Shown: positions 13,899-21,309 of the stretch, in pieces
Layout of the letters: the number at the start of each line of letters is the position of its first letter
Position numbering within the stretch: the stretch's first letter is position 1
Source of the DNA: a virus
Length of the DNA: 24,332 nt
IMG/VR virus record: IMGVR_UViG_3300048536_000039
Coordinates: 1 to 24,332 of that record
Direction: 5' to 3' (one strand)
Program-made: the position numbers and the translations under genes
Notes under the pieces: generated by a model
The model's database searches: none
Told to the model about the DNA's origin: nothing
The model's input: only the letters and a program-made list of their open reading frames with translations

Positions 13899-14275
13899 TA
13901 GGTCCTATAGCTAATCTTGCAGGTTCTTGGATGAACAGCAAGGTAGAAAAAGTAAAGGCTGATGGTCAAGCTAAAGTAGCACAAGCCAGAGCTAAGGCAG
14001 TCGTTGCAGAGAAGGTAGCAACAGGAGAAGTTGCATGGGAGAAGTCTATGGCTGATGCTACAGACAATTCGTGGAAAGACGAATTTGCTTTGGTTGTTTT
14101 GCTTTTACCAGCAATATTAGTTTTCATTCCGTCATTTACAGAATACGTAAGAACAGGTTTTGAGGTGCTTAATACTTTGCCTGATTGGTATCAATACCTT
14201 TTATTTATAGCCGTGAGTAGCTCGTTTGGAATTAAAGGTGTAGGACAAGCAATGAAACTAATGGGGAAGAAGTGA
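13883..14275 (+). CDS. Holin-like membrane protein (GTA_holin_3TM type)
   Basis: A 130-residue protein expected to permeabilise the inner membrane and let the endolysin out. It has a short hydrophobic N-terminus (3-15), a charged Ala/Lys helix (20-55), SWKDEFALVV leading into a membrane helix (about 67-83), and a second membrane helix around WYQYLLFIAVSSSFGI (102-116). The order hydrophobic start, charged helix, S-W-x-D-E, two membrane helices and P-x-W-Y-Q is that of the three-TM holin family of gene transfer agents and marine phages. The ATG at 13883 is chosen over 13877 because AAAGGGA at 13871-13877 is correctly spaced only for it. It overlaps the microprotein before it and the gene after it, and the endolysin is 760 bases downstream. 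Confidence 0.75.
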   Translation: MLTALIGPIANLAGSWMNSKVEKVKADGQAKVAQARAKAVVAEKVATGEVAWEKSMADATDNSWKDEFALVVLLLPAILVFIPSFTEYVRTGFEVLNTLPDWYQYLLFIAVSSSFGIKGVGQAMKLMGKK

Positions 14276-14520
14276 TGTCAAACATTATTGAAACAAACTT
14301 TGGTACATTAATTAATCCTGAAAGAGTAGCAAATGGTAGTTCTTCTAGCATAGTAAAAAAGGGAGCTTTCTATATATTCTCCCTAAGACTAGATGCAGAT
14401 GATATAAGAGAGTATTCTTTTACTGACAGAGCTAGAGCAGAAAAGATGAGAGACATTCTAATAAGTCATCTAAAACATGCAATAGCTACAAAAGCGAGGA
14501 AAGTAAATGGCACTAACTAA
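14275..14520 (+). CDS. Small protein of unknown function, coupled to the holin
   Basis: An 81-residue protein. The ATG at 14275 overlaps the holin stop (TGATG), with GGGGAAG upstream; a GTG at 14272 is an alternative. It contains a strand-rich middle (FGTLINPERV, KGAFYIFSLRL) and a charged C-terminal helix (RAEKMRDILISHLKHAI). No membrane segment is present. It is not recognised. Tight coupling with the holin suggests production together, but the sequence does not show a lysis role. Confidence 0.7.
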   Translation: MSNIIETNFGTLINPERVANGSSSSIVKKGAFYIFSLRLDADDIREYSFTDRARAEKMRDILISHLKHAIATKARKVNGTN

Positions 14521-14656
14521 ACGTCAGCAGACTACCATGAAGAAACACTCAAAGCATCATACTAAAAAACATATGGATAGTATGACTAAGGCTATGAAAA
14601 AGGGAAAGACATTTACTAAAGCACACAAACTGGCAATGAAAAAGGTAGGCAAGTAA
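14507..14656 (+). CDS. 49-residue His/Lys-rich microprotein
   Basis: ATG 14507 to TAA 14656, overlapping the preceding gene by 14 bases, with GAGGAAA placed upstream. The product is almost entirely Lys, His, Met and Thr (MALTKRQQTTMKKHSKHHTK and so on, ending MKKVGK). Very similar short proteins, with the same T-K-R-Q-Q start and K-H-S-x-H-H-T-K-K-H core, occur in marine phages from memory. The role is unknown; the composition suggests nucleic acid or metal binding. Confidence 0.72.
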   Translation: MALTKRQQTTMKKHSKHHTKKHMDSMTKAMKKGKTFTKAHKLAMKKVGK

Positions 14657-14657
14657 C

Positions 14658-14813
14658 ATGGCAAAAAAGAAAAGTGGTTCTAAACCAAAAAATGCTGCAC
14701 TTTATTCTAGAGTAAAAGCAGAAGCAAAAAAGAAATTTAAGGTCTATCCTTCAGCGTATGCAAATGCTTGGCTTGTACGAACCTATAAGAAACGTGGTGG
14801 CACTTACGCATGA
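14658..14813 (+). CDS. 51-residue basic microprotein (YPSAYANAW family)
   Basis: ATG 14658 to TGA 14813, starting right after the previous stop and overlapping the next gene by ATGA. The protein has a Lys-rich start, then ALYSRVKAEAKKKFKVYPSA, YANAWLVRTYKKRGG and a short end. The segment around VYPSAYANAWLVRxYKKRGG is strongly conserved in many phages of aquatic bacteria, from memory and without known function. It is probably a compact helical basic protein. Confidence 0.78.
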   Translation: MAKKKSGSKPKNAALYSRVKAEAKKKFKVYPSAYANAWLVRTYKKRGGTYA

Positions 14814-15040
14814 GTTTAACCAAATGGTTTAAAGAAGATTGGCGTGATGTTAAGACAGGCAAGAAGTGTGGTCGTTCTGGTAAAGAGAAAAAGAAAAGAC
14901 CTTATCCTGCATGTAGACCAAAAGCAGTGGCTGGTAGAATAAGTAAAACTGAAGCCAAGAAGAAAACAGGACCTAAAGCAGTTAAATGGTCTGTTACTGC
15001 ATCAGGTAGAAAACGTAAGACAACAAGGAAAAAAACATGA
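14810..15040 (+). CDS. Small basic Cys-containing protein
   Basis: A 76-residue protein starting within ATGA of the previous gene. It opens with SLTKWFKEDWRDVKTGKKCG, continues with RPYPACRPKA, and ends in a Lys/Arg/Thr-rich tail. The pattern W-F-x-(E/Q)-x-W-x-D, K-x-C-G-R, and Y-P-x-C-R-P is a familiar one in short proteins of marine phages, again without known function; the two conserved cysteines may bind metal. It overlaps the endolysin gene by ATGA, so it is translated as part of the lysis-region chain. Confidence 0.75.
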   Translation: MSLTKWFKEDWRDVKTGKKCGRSGKEKKKRPYPACRPKAVAGRISKTEAKKKTGPKAVKWSVTASGRKRKTTRKKT

Positions 15041-15522
15041 AGTACGATCGTGATGAACTAGTTAAGATGATAGCTATCCACGAGGGAATAGTTTTGAATG
15101 TCTACCAAGATCATCTTGGCATAGATACGGTAGGTATAGGTCGTAACTTGGAGGACAGAGGTATCACAGATGGTGAGCTTTCGTACATAAATAAAACTAT
15201 GGATGATATATACGAAGGTGGTCTTACAGAGGAAGAAGCCTACTATCTTTGCATGAATGACATAGCTATTGTAGAAAAAGAATTACTTGCCAATAAACCA
15301 ATTGTAAATCAACTTAACGATGTACGACAAATGGTACTTATTGACATGGCATTTAATATGGGTGTTCCTCGTCTTATGAAATTTGTAAACATGTGGTTGG
15401 CGATAGAGAAAGTTAATTATCCTCTTGCTTGTGAAGAAATGATTGACTCAAGATGGGCAAGTCAGGTGGGAAACCGTGCAATGAAATTATCTTTAGCAAT
15501 GAAGAATGGAGAGTGGATTTGA
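15037..15522 (+). CDS. Endolysin, T4-type lysozyme (GH24)
   Basis: A 161-residue muramidase that should cut the glycan backbone of peptidoglycan to burst the host. The catalytic triad of T4 lysozyme (E11, D20, T26) is reproduced with identical spacing: E16 in HEGIVLNVYQD, D25, and T31 in IDTVGIG. The C-terminal lobe carries the family pattern AFNMGVPRLMKFVNMW and WASQVGNRA. It has no signal peptide, so it depends on the holin for export. It begins at ATG 15037 overlapping the previous gene by 4 bases, and its last codons are read in another frame by a Cys-rich microprotein. Confidence 0.93.
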   Translation: MKYDRDELVKMIAIHEGIVLNVYQDHLGIDTVGIGRNLEDRGITDGELSYINKTMDDIYEGGLTEEEAYYLCMNDIAIVEKELLANKPIVNQLNDVRQMVLIDMAFNMGVPRLMKFVNMWLAIEKVNYPLACEEMIDSRWASQVGNRAMKLSLAMKNGEWI

Positions 15523-15620
15523 CCGAAGAGAAGAAATGTGACACCTGTGAATGTTACAAATGTGATAAAGAAGAATGTAACTGTGACTGCCACAAGGAGG
15601 TAGAAGGAGTACCTGTATAA
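15519..15620 (+). CDS. Cys-rich metallothionein-like microprotein
   Basis: A 33-residue frame (TTG 15519, or GTG 15513 adding two residues; TAA 15618-15620) overlapping the endolysin stop, with GGAG at 15508-15511 suitably placed. The product has seven cysteines and one histidine within residues 7-25 (CDTCECYKCDKEECNCDCH), otherwise acidic and basic residues. The density and C-x-C/C-x-x-C spacing are those of metallothionein-like or zinc-binding miniproteins. Non-ATG start and small size lower the certainty, but the frame is conserved in coding style (no rare structure) and fits the chain of overlaps. Confidence 0.5.
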   Translation: MTEEKKCDTCECYKCDKEECNCDCHKEVEGVPV

Positions 15621-15639
15621 TTAAGTTAGGGGAAAGATA

Positions 15640-16392
15640 ATGGTAGTCGCTGAAATATTAACGGGTATTGCTTTAGTACAGAAAAGCGTTGACTTTATAA
15701 AATCAAATATTGGTACAGCAAACGATATTAAGGATATAGCAACACAGATAGACGGATTCTTTACTGGTGAAGCTCAGATGAACAAAAAGTCTGGTCGTGG
15801 CATGTCCATAGCAGAACAGTTTGGGTCGGTAGAAAGTTCAGCTACAGATTTTATAGACCGTAAGTTACTTGAAGAAAAGCGTAACGAATTAAAAATTATG
15901 ATCAACATGAGGTTTGGTCCTACTGCATGGGATGAGATTATAGCCGAAAGAGCTAGCAGGATCAACGAAGCTAAGGAAGCAAAAAGACTTCAAAGAGTAG
16001 AAGCAAGACAGAAGCAACAAGAGATATATGAAATCTTTCAGTTGCTTGGGTACGTTGTTGTTGGGGTGGTAGCCTTTATTATAATTCTTGTAATATCAGT
16101 AAAAGCACTTGCAGATGGTTATACCTACAAATCTAAGAATTACACAAGACAACAGAAGATACATCAGGGAATACTTAAAAAGAACGTATATGTTACTTGC
16201 CGATTAAAAAAACAAAAAGTTGTTAAAGATAAAATGGCTTGTATATACGAAGGTGCTAATAAAACATATGAGTTAGAATTTGCAGATGTTCGGGTAGGTT
16301 GCCCTAGACAGTATAAATGTATACACAATCCTAATTCAAAAGAACCTAACATAAATGACGTAATGGAAAGCTTGCGTAGTATAACAAAATAA
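15640..16392 (+). CDS. Single-pass membrane protein with coiled coil
   Basis: A 250-residue protein. The N-terminal half (1-133) is soluble and helical, with a long charged coiled coil (about 100-130); one membrane helix spans about 135-156 (GYVVVGVVAFIIILVISVKA); the C-terminal part (157-250) is basic with four cysteines (C187, C201, C221, C227) that could form disulfides if periplasmic. The segment SVDFIKSNIGTANDI and RFGPTAWDEIIAERA resembles a family seen beside lysis genes of marine phages, unnamed as far as I recall. A spanin-like or superinfection role is possible, not shown. GGGGAAAG precedes the ATG. Confidence 0.7.
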   Translation: MVVAEILTGIALVQKSVDFIKSNIGTANDIKDIATQIDGFFTGEAQMNKKSGRGMSIAEQFGSVESSATDFIDRKLLEEKRNELKIMINMRFGPTAWDEIIAERASRINEAKEAKRLQRVEARQKQQEIYEIFQLLGYVVVGVVAFIIILVISVKALADGYTYKSKNYTRQQKIHQGILKKNVYVTCRLKKQKVVKDKMACIYEGANKTYELEFADVRVGCPRQYKCIHNPNSKEPNINDVMESLRSITK

Positions 16393-16397
16393 ACTTC

Positions 16398-16426
16398 TTG
16401 CTATTTATATAATTTATGTGTATAAT
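16398..16426 (+). promoter_or_regulatory. Internal sigma70 promoter for the tail genes
   Basis: TTGCTA (16398-16403; 4 of 6 consensus bases) and a perfect TATAAT (16421-16426) are separated by 17 bp in the only AT-rich gap of this stretch. Transcription would start near 16433, close before the ribosome binding site (GGGAG) of the 16447 gene. It would provide extra transcripts for adaptor, nozzle and fibre genes. Confidence 0.6.
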
Positions 16427-16446
16427 TTAGGCAACAGGGAGTTAAT

Positions 16447-16656
16447 ATGAAAAACTTAGCAGCACAGGCATTAGCTTTCCAATACAAACTACAGATTGAT
16501 AATGCCACATCGTTAATAAACGTAAACCATAAGCCACTTCAAGAATTAGATAAAGCACTTGGCGAAATGGTAACAGCTAATCAAAAGTTACAGTTACTCA
16601 ACAAGATAGTAGCTGAAAACAATCCCAAAGAGATTGATACCTCCGAAAGTAAGTAA
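16447..16656 (+). CDS. Small helical protein of unknown function
   Basis: A 69-residue protein with AGGGAG just before its ATG, the first gene after the internal promoter. It is hydrophilic and predicted helical, with heptad-like leucines (LAAQALAFQYKLQI, LQELDKALGEMV, LQLLNKIV), so it may be a coiled coil. No membrane segment or enzyme motif is seen. It lies 3 bases before the head-tail adaptor gene and may assist tail assembly, by position only. Confidence 0.65.
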   Translation: MKNLAAQALAFQYKLQIDNATSLINVNHKPLQELDKALGEMVTANQKLQLLNKIVAENNPKEIDTSESK

Positions 16657-16659
16657 TAC

Positions 16660-17724
16660 ATGGCAAGCACATATCTTACGTTAGTTAATAATGTACTGAG
16701 AGATATGAACGAAGTAGAGTTAACAAGTTCTAACTTTGCAAGTTCTAGAGGTGTACAAACTACCGTTAAAGACTATATCAACAGAGCTATATCTGATATA
16801 CTTAACTCTGAACTTAACTGGCCCTTTACTAGAGCAGAAGGATCAGTTGATGCAATTGCAGGTAAACAACTATATAGCTTTGCATCAATAGCATCTACGC
16901 TTAAGTACATTGACTATGATAATGTGTTTCTTCAACCAAAAGATTACATTGCAAATGGTGACTTTGAGATAGATGGTTCAGCCAGTATAACTAACTGGAC
17001 TACAGTTTCAGGCTCTCCTGCAGCAAGTTCTAAGTTTGGCAACACACTTTTACTTACAAGTGCAAAAGCAACACAAGAAGTAAGTGACCTAATAGTAGGT
17101 AAGTCTTACGTTGTTCTTGTGCAAACTAGTGGCTCAACACTTACTTTAGATATTGGTACTAGTTCAGGTGGCACACAAACTAAGTCATCTACTCTTACCA
17201 TTGCAAGTGGCAACGAAGTATTATTATCTGAAGTTACATTTACAGCCACTGCAACAACTCATTATGTTACATTTACAGAAACAGCAGGTTCTGCAGCGTA
17301 TGTTAAATTAGTTCAACTAATGGAGAACATAAAAGCGATACCACTCAGGTATTTGTCTTACGAAGAATACAATGAAAGATACAGAGAAAGAGACGCTAGA
17401 CCTGATACAGATAAGTTTGCTGATCCAGAATACGTATATACAACATACAACGATGAGTTAGGTCTTACACCAATACCAGACACAAGCAATAGAACATTAA
17501 AGTTTGACTACTATGTAACAAACACTGATCTATCGGCTCACGGTGACACAGGCATAATCCCGACAAGGTTTGAACCAATAATCAATGCCCGTGCAAAGTA
17601 CTATACCTACATGTTTAGGTCTGATGTACAAACAGCACAATACGCCCTCAAAGAATACGAAGATGGTATTAAACGAATGAGGGTCGAACTTATAAACAGA
17701 AAGAATTACATGAGGGCAGTATAG
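16660..17724 (+). CDS. Head-tail adaptor (tail tubular A / gp4-like) with inserted beta domain
   Basis: A 354-residue protein that should sit under the portal and connect head to tail. The N-terminal helical part (about 5-55: LVNNVLRDMNEVEL, then VKDYINRAISDIL and LNWPFTRAE) and the C-terminal part (225-354: LRYLSYEEYNERYRERDA, then RFEPIINARAKYYTYMFR) are those of podovirus adaptor proteins. Between them, residues about 98-222 form an extra Ser/Thr/Gly-rich beta domain starting NGDFEIDGSASITNW, which resembles the galactose-binding/carbohydrate-binding jelly-roll type. Typical adaptors are about 170-220 residues, so the insertion accounts for the difference. The ATG has only a weak ribosome binding site. 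Confidence 0.78.
   Translation: MASTYLTLVNNVLRDMNEVELTSSNFASSRGVQTTVKDYINRAISDILNSELNWPFTRAEGSVDAIAGKQLYSFASIASTLKYIDYDNVFLQPKDYIANGDFEIDGSASITNWTTVSGSPAASSKFGNTLLLTSAKATQEVSDLIVGKSYVVLVQTSGSTLTLDIGTSSGGTQTKSSTLTIASGNEVLLSEVTFTATATTHYVTFTETAGSAAYVKLVQLMENIKAIPLRYLSYEEYNERYRERDARPDTDKFADPEYVYTTYNDELGLTPIPDTSNRTLKFDYYVTNTDLSAHGDTGIIPTRFEPIINARAKYYTYMFRSDVQTAQYALKEYEDGIKRMRVELINRKNYMRAV
16951..17325 (+). other. Jelly-roll-like domain inserted in the adaptor
   Basis: The segment encoding adaptor residues about 98-222. It begins with N-G-D-F-E followed by G-S...I-T-N-W, the usual opening of CBM/galactose-binding-like sandwich domains, and consists of alternating beta strands rich in Ser and Thr. 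It interrupts the otherwise continuous adaptor fold. Confidence 0.55.
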
Positions 17725-19236
17725 TTGGCTGACTTAAGTGAAACCGCTGCATTTCCATTCGTCTGTGAAGGTGGATTAGTTCTTAACCAATCTACATTTA
17801 TAATGAAACCCGGACAAGCTTTGGAGTTAGAAAACTTTGAGCCTGACATTGAGGGTGGCTACAGAAGGATAAATGGTTTTTCTAAGTATGTATCAGGGGT
17901 TGTACCTTTTACTTCAAATGCAAGTGAGGAAGTTCTTATGGTTGCTACTTTTGCAGATAAAGTTGTAGCAGCTAGAGGTACTAGCATATATCAGGCAACT
18001 CCCGGTGGATCATCTTGGACAAGCATAGATAGTGGTAGAACAAGTGCAGGCAAATACAGCTTTGAAAGATTTAACTTTGATGGCAACGACAAACTGATAG
18101 TCGTAGATGGTACAAATGATCCCACAGTGTTTAACACATCATTTAGTGCAACAGATATAACAACAAGTTCTGTAGAAGGTGCAAAACACGTTGTAGCTTT
18201 TAAAAATCACATGTTTTATTCTGGCATGTCTAGTACACCACAAGAGGTAGTGTTTAGTCAACCATTTGATGAAGATGCGTTTAGTAGTGGTTCAGGTGCA
18301 GGTAGCATTAAAGTTGACGACACAATCGTAGGATTAAAAGTTTTCCGTGATAATTTATTTATTTTTTGTGAGAACAGAATATTTAAATTAGGAGGTAGTT
18401 CCTCCAGTGACTTTGCTATTGTGCCAGTTACGAGAAACATCGGATGTATAAATGGTAACACAATTCAAGAATTTGCTGGTGACCTTATTTTTCTTGGTCC
18501 TGATGGCTTGCGTACCATCGCAGGTACAGCTAGGATCGGTGACGTGGAATTGGGAACTATAAGTGCAAATGTACAATCCTTGTTTGATAAAAACATATCA
18601 AGTTCATCAAAGTTTGAGTCAATAGTTATACCTGATAAGACACAATACAGAATATTCTTTTCAAAAGACAGTAGGGGCGATAATCTCACAGAAGGTGTTA
18701 TCTGTGTTATGAGAGGTCAAACATTTGAGTTCTCTAAGATGAGAGGTATAAAACCTACTTGTACAGACACATTTGTATCAGCAGGAGATGTGATTGCTTT
18801 ACACGGTTCAACATCTGGATACATACAAAGGCAGGAGTCTGGTTCTGATTTTGACGGTACAGTTATAAATGGTAAGTACCGTAGTCCAGACTTAACAATG
18901 AATGATCCGGGAATCCGTAAGCATATGCAAAAGGTTGTAGTTAACTACGCACCTGAATCTTCTATTGACGCAGACCTTTTTGTTCGGTATGATTATGAGA
19001 GTAGAAGCTCTTCTAGACCAGCAGCTTATCCCCTTGATTCAGAAGATATAGCAGCTATTTACGGTACATCATCATATGGAACACCAACTTACGGTGGAGC
19101 ATCACAACCACTTGTAAGACAAGCAGTAGAGGGATCAGGCTTTGCAGTAGCATTGCGTGTGAACGATGGAGGAGCTACTGCACCATATTCAATAAAAGGG
19201 TTTCAACTAGAATACCAATTAGGAGCAAGACGTTAA
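17725..19236 (+). CDS. Tail nozzle-like protein (gp10 / tail tubular B class)
   Basis: A 503-residue protein immediately after the adaptor, the position of the nozzle or tail accessory factor in podoviruses. It starts MADLSETAAFPFVCEGGLVL and continues with PGQALELENFEPDIEGGYRR, a pattern I associate with marine podovirus tail proteins. Repeated short beta-blade-like units (VLMVATFADKVVAARGTSIY, then HVVAFKNHMFYSGM, then VGLKVFRDNLFIFCENRIFK) suggest a beta-propeller core like P22 gp10 or T7 gp12. The start is a TTG directly after the upstream TAG, with GAGGG upstream. A stop at 19236 abuts the fibre gene. Exact family is uncertain. Confidence 0.65.
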   Translation: MADLSETAAFPFVCEGGLVLNQSTFIMKPGQALELENFEPDIEGGYRRINGFSKYVSGVVPFTSNASEEVLMVATFADKVVAARGTSIYQATPGGSSWTSIDSGRTSAGKYSFERFNFDGNDKLIVVDGTNDPTVFNTSFSATDITTSSVEGAKHVVAFKNHMFYSGMSSTPQEVVFSQPFDEDAFSSGSGAGSIKVDDTIVGLKVFRDNLFIFCENRIFKLGGSSSSDFAIVPVTRNIGCINGNTIQEFAGDLIFLGPDGLRTIAGTARIGDVELGTISANVQSLFDKNISSSSKFESIVIPDKTQYRIFFSKDSRGDNLTEGVICVMRGQTFEFSKMRGIKPTCTDTFVSAGDVIALHGSTSGYIQRQESGSDFDGTVINGKYRSPDLTMNDPGIRKHMQKVVVNYAPESSIDADLFVRYDYESRSSSRPAAYPLDSEDIAAIYGTSSYGTPTYGGASQPLVRQAVEGSGFAVALRVNDGGATAPYSIKGFQLEYQLGARR

Positions 19237-20928
19237 ATGGGAGCTACATACACAAGACAGTCCTCATATACTGACGGTGATGTAATAACTGCGGCTCATA
19301 CCAATGACGAGTTTAATCAGTTATTAGCCGCATTTCAAGCCAGTACAGGACATACCCACGATGGTACAGCCAACGAAGGTGGACCTATAACTAAGTTATT
19401 AGGTAACGCAATTACGTTTGGAGCAGGTACTGCAGGTACAGATATAACCATTACATACGATGGCGAGACCAACGACGGTGTAATGAAATGGATGGAAGAC
19501 GAGGACTATTTTGAGTTTAGTGACGACATACTTATTGCTTCTACAGAGAAGTTACAATTCAGAGACACAGCTATATACATCAATTCCAGTGCCGATGGAC
19601 AACTCGACCTCGTAGCTGACACAGAAATACAGATAGCAGCCACAACTGTTGACATAAATGGTGCAGTGGATATATCAGGCAACTTAGGTGTAGGTGGCAA
19701 TCTTACCGTAACAGGCACAACCACATTCAACGGTGGCACACTTACTCTCGGTGATGCCAACACAGATAACATTGTGTTTGGTGGTGAGGTAGATTCTAAC
19801 ATTATACCTGATGACGATGACACCCACGATTTAGGATCAGCTAGTAAAGAATGGAAAGACATCTACATTGATGGAACAGCCTACCTAGATGCAATAAACT
19901 TTAACGGTACAGCAATAACTGCTACTGCCGCTGAAATAAATATATTAGATGATGTGACTGCAACTACAGCAGAACTCAACTACAATGACACAGGTGCATC
20001 TGTAGGTACAGTTGTTGCTAGTAAAACAGTTACAGTAGATGCAAACAAAGACGTAGCATCTTTCAGAAACATAACTCTTACAGGTGAACTTGATGCAGGT
20101 TCTCTTGACGTATCAGGTGATGCAGATATTGATGGTACTCTTGAAGCCGACGCAATAACAATAGGTGGCGTAAGTTTAGCTGAGACTATTTCAGATACTG
20201 TTGGTGCAATGGTCACCTCTAATACTGAATCAGGTATCGCTGTAACCTACGATGATGCAGACAACACATTAGATTTTACTGTAGGAACACTTAATCAAGA
20301 CACAACAGGTAATGCAGCCACAGCAACAGCGTTAGAGACAGCAAGAACAATACACGGTGTATCATTTGATGGTACTGCCAATATTGACTTATCAGAAGTT
20401 GTATCTGACACAGTAGGTGCAATGTTTAGTTCTAACACTGAAACAGGTATAACTGCAACATATCAAGATGCTGATAATACAATAGACCTTGTTATTGGTG
20501 CAGGTGCTGTTGTTAACTCTATGCTAGCTGATGATGCAGTAGGTGCAGACGAGTTAGCTTCTGACGCTGTAGTAACTGCAAGTATTGTTGATGATGCAGT
20601 AACACAAGCTAAGATAGCCGATGATGCAGTAGGTGCAGATCAACTTGCAAGTGATGCAGTTGTAAACGCAAGCATAGCATCAGGTGCTTCAATAGCAGAT
20701 AGTAAACTTGCTACAATATCTACTGCAGGTAAAGTAGCACTGACTGCTTTAGAAATAGACGGTGGCACAGATATAGGTGCAGATTTAACAACCTCTGATC
20801 TCATCGTTGTAGATGACGGTGCAGGAGGAACAAACAGAAAAGCTGCCCTTTCGAGAGTAGTAACATTAATGTCGGCTCAAGGGTTCAGCACTGACGACCC
20901 TACTGCTCTTGCTATTGCACTCGGCTGA
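19237..20928 (+). CDS. Tail fibre protein with internal repeats
   Basis: A 563-residue Thr/Ala/Asp/Gly-rich fibre protein. The first 60 residues contain DGDVITAAHTNDEFNQLL and GHTHDGT, a motif found near the virion-attached end of many marine phage fibres, where the histidines may hold a metal ion. The shaft is built from beta-rich repeats: T-A-T-A-A-E-I-N type units, a 35-residue unit starting ETISDTVGAM / EVVSDTVGAM present twice, and a D-D-A-V-G-A-D repeated region. The end (KAALSRVVTLMSAQGF) looks like a connection domain for the next fibre protein. It should form a trimer projecting from the tail. No enzymatic domain is visible. Confidence 0.8.
   Translation: MGATYTRQSSYTDGDVITAAHTNDEFNQLLAAFQASTGHTHDGTANEGGPITKLLGNAITFGAGTAGTDITITYDGETNDGVMKWMEDEDYFEFSDDILIASTEKLQFRDTAIYINSSADGQLDLVADTEIQIAATTVDINGAVDISGNLGVGGNLTVTGTTTFNGGTLTLGDANTDNIVFGGEVDSNIIPDDDDTHDLGSASKEWKDIYIDGTAYLDAINFNGTAITATAAEINILDDVTATTAELNYNDTGASVGTVVASKTVTVDANKDVASFRNITLTGELDAGSLDVSGDADIDGTLEADAITIGGVSLAETISDTVGAMVTSNTESGIAVTYDDADNTLDFTVGTLNQDTTGNAATATALETARTIHGVSFDGTANIDLSEVVSDTVGAMFSSNTETGITATYQDADNTIDLVIGAGAVVNSMLADDAVGADELASDAVVTASIVDDAVTQAKIADDAVGADQLASDAVVNASIASGASIADSKLATISTAGKVALTALEIDGGTDIGADLTTSDLIVVDDGAGGTNRKAALSRVVTLMSAQGFSTDDPTALAIALG
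20182..20499 (+). repeat. Two diverged 35-residue fibre repeats
   Basis: Copy 1 is at about 20182-20286 and copy 2 at about 20395-20499, 213 bases apart. Shared protein features are S-D-T-V-G-A-M, S-N-T-E-(S/T)-G-I, D-A-D-N-T and a final beta strand. DNA differs at many third positions, so the duplication is old. Confidence 0.8.
20530..20639 (+). repeat. D-D-A-V repeats in the fibre gene
   Basis: The 20 bases at 20530-20549 recur exactly at 20620-20639, 90 bases apart, with a partial third copy at 20590. They encode D-D-A-V-G-A-D type units followed by (E/Q)-L-A-S-D-A-V-V. The near-identical DNA suggests recent duplication or gene conversion. Confidence 0.85.
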
Positions 20929-20948
20929 TCTAAAATAAGGAAAAAGAT

Positions 20949-21308
20949 ATGGCAAATACATTTAAAGTAGTCACATTCGCTGCCGAGCCAAATGCTGCAG
21001 GAAGTCCGTATACAATATATACAACTCCGAGTAGTACAACTACAGTGGTGATTGGACTTATACTCACAAACATACATACCTCACAAGTAACAACAGAAGT
21101 AGAACTTGTATCTGATACGTCAGGTGGTGGTAGAGGAGCAACCAACGGAACAGCTTTCTTGGTTAAAGATGCACCGATACCCGTAGGTTCTTCACTAGAA
21201 TTACTGACAGGTGGTAAGGTTATACTTGAGACAACAGACATATTAAGAGTGGACTGTTCTGTAGCAGACAAACTAAGTGGCACACTAAGTATCATGGAGA
21301 TAACATAA
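20949..21308 (+). CDS. Small beta-sandwich virion protein
   Basis: A 119-residue beta-rich protein (MANTFKVVTFAAEPNAAGS, IGLILTNIHTSQVTTEVEL, GSSLELLTGGKVILE). Small proteins of this pattern, with V-x-x-L-x-x-x-N and an E-L-x-x-G-x-K-(L/V)-(V/I)-L stretch, occur in the fibre regions of marine phages and are probably structural. AAGGAAAA lies upstream of the ATG. It follows the large fibre by 20 bases and precedes the next fibre gene by 1 base. No specific role can be assigned. Confidence 0.7.
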   Translation: MANTFKVVTFAAEPNAAGSPYTIYTTPSSTTTVVIGLILTNIHTSQVTTEVELVSDTSGGGRGATNGTAFLVKDAPIPVGSSLELLTGGKVILETTDILRVDCSVADKLSGTLSIMEIT

Positions 21309-21309
21309 T

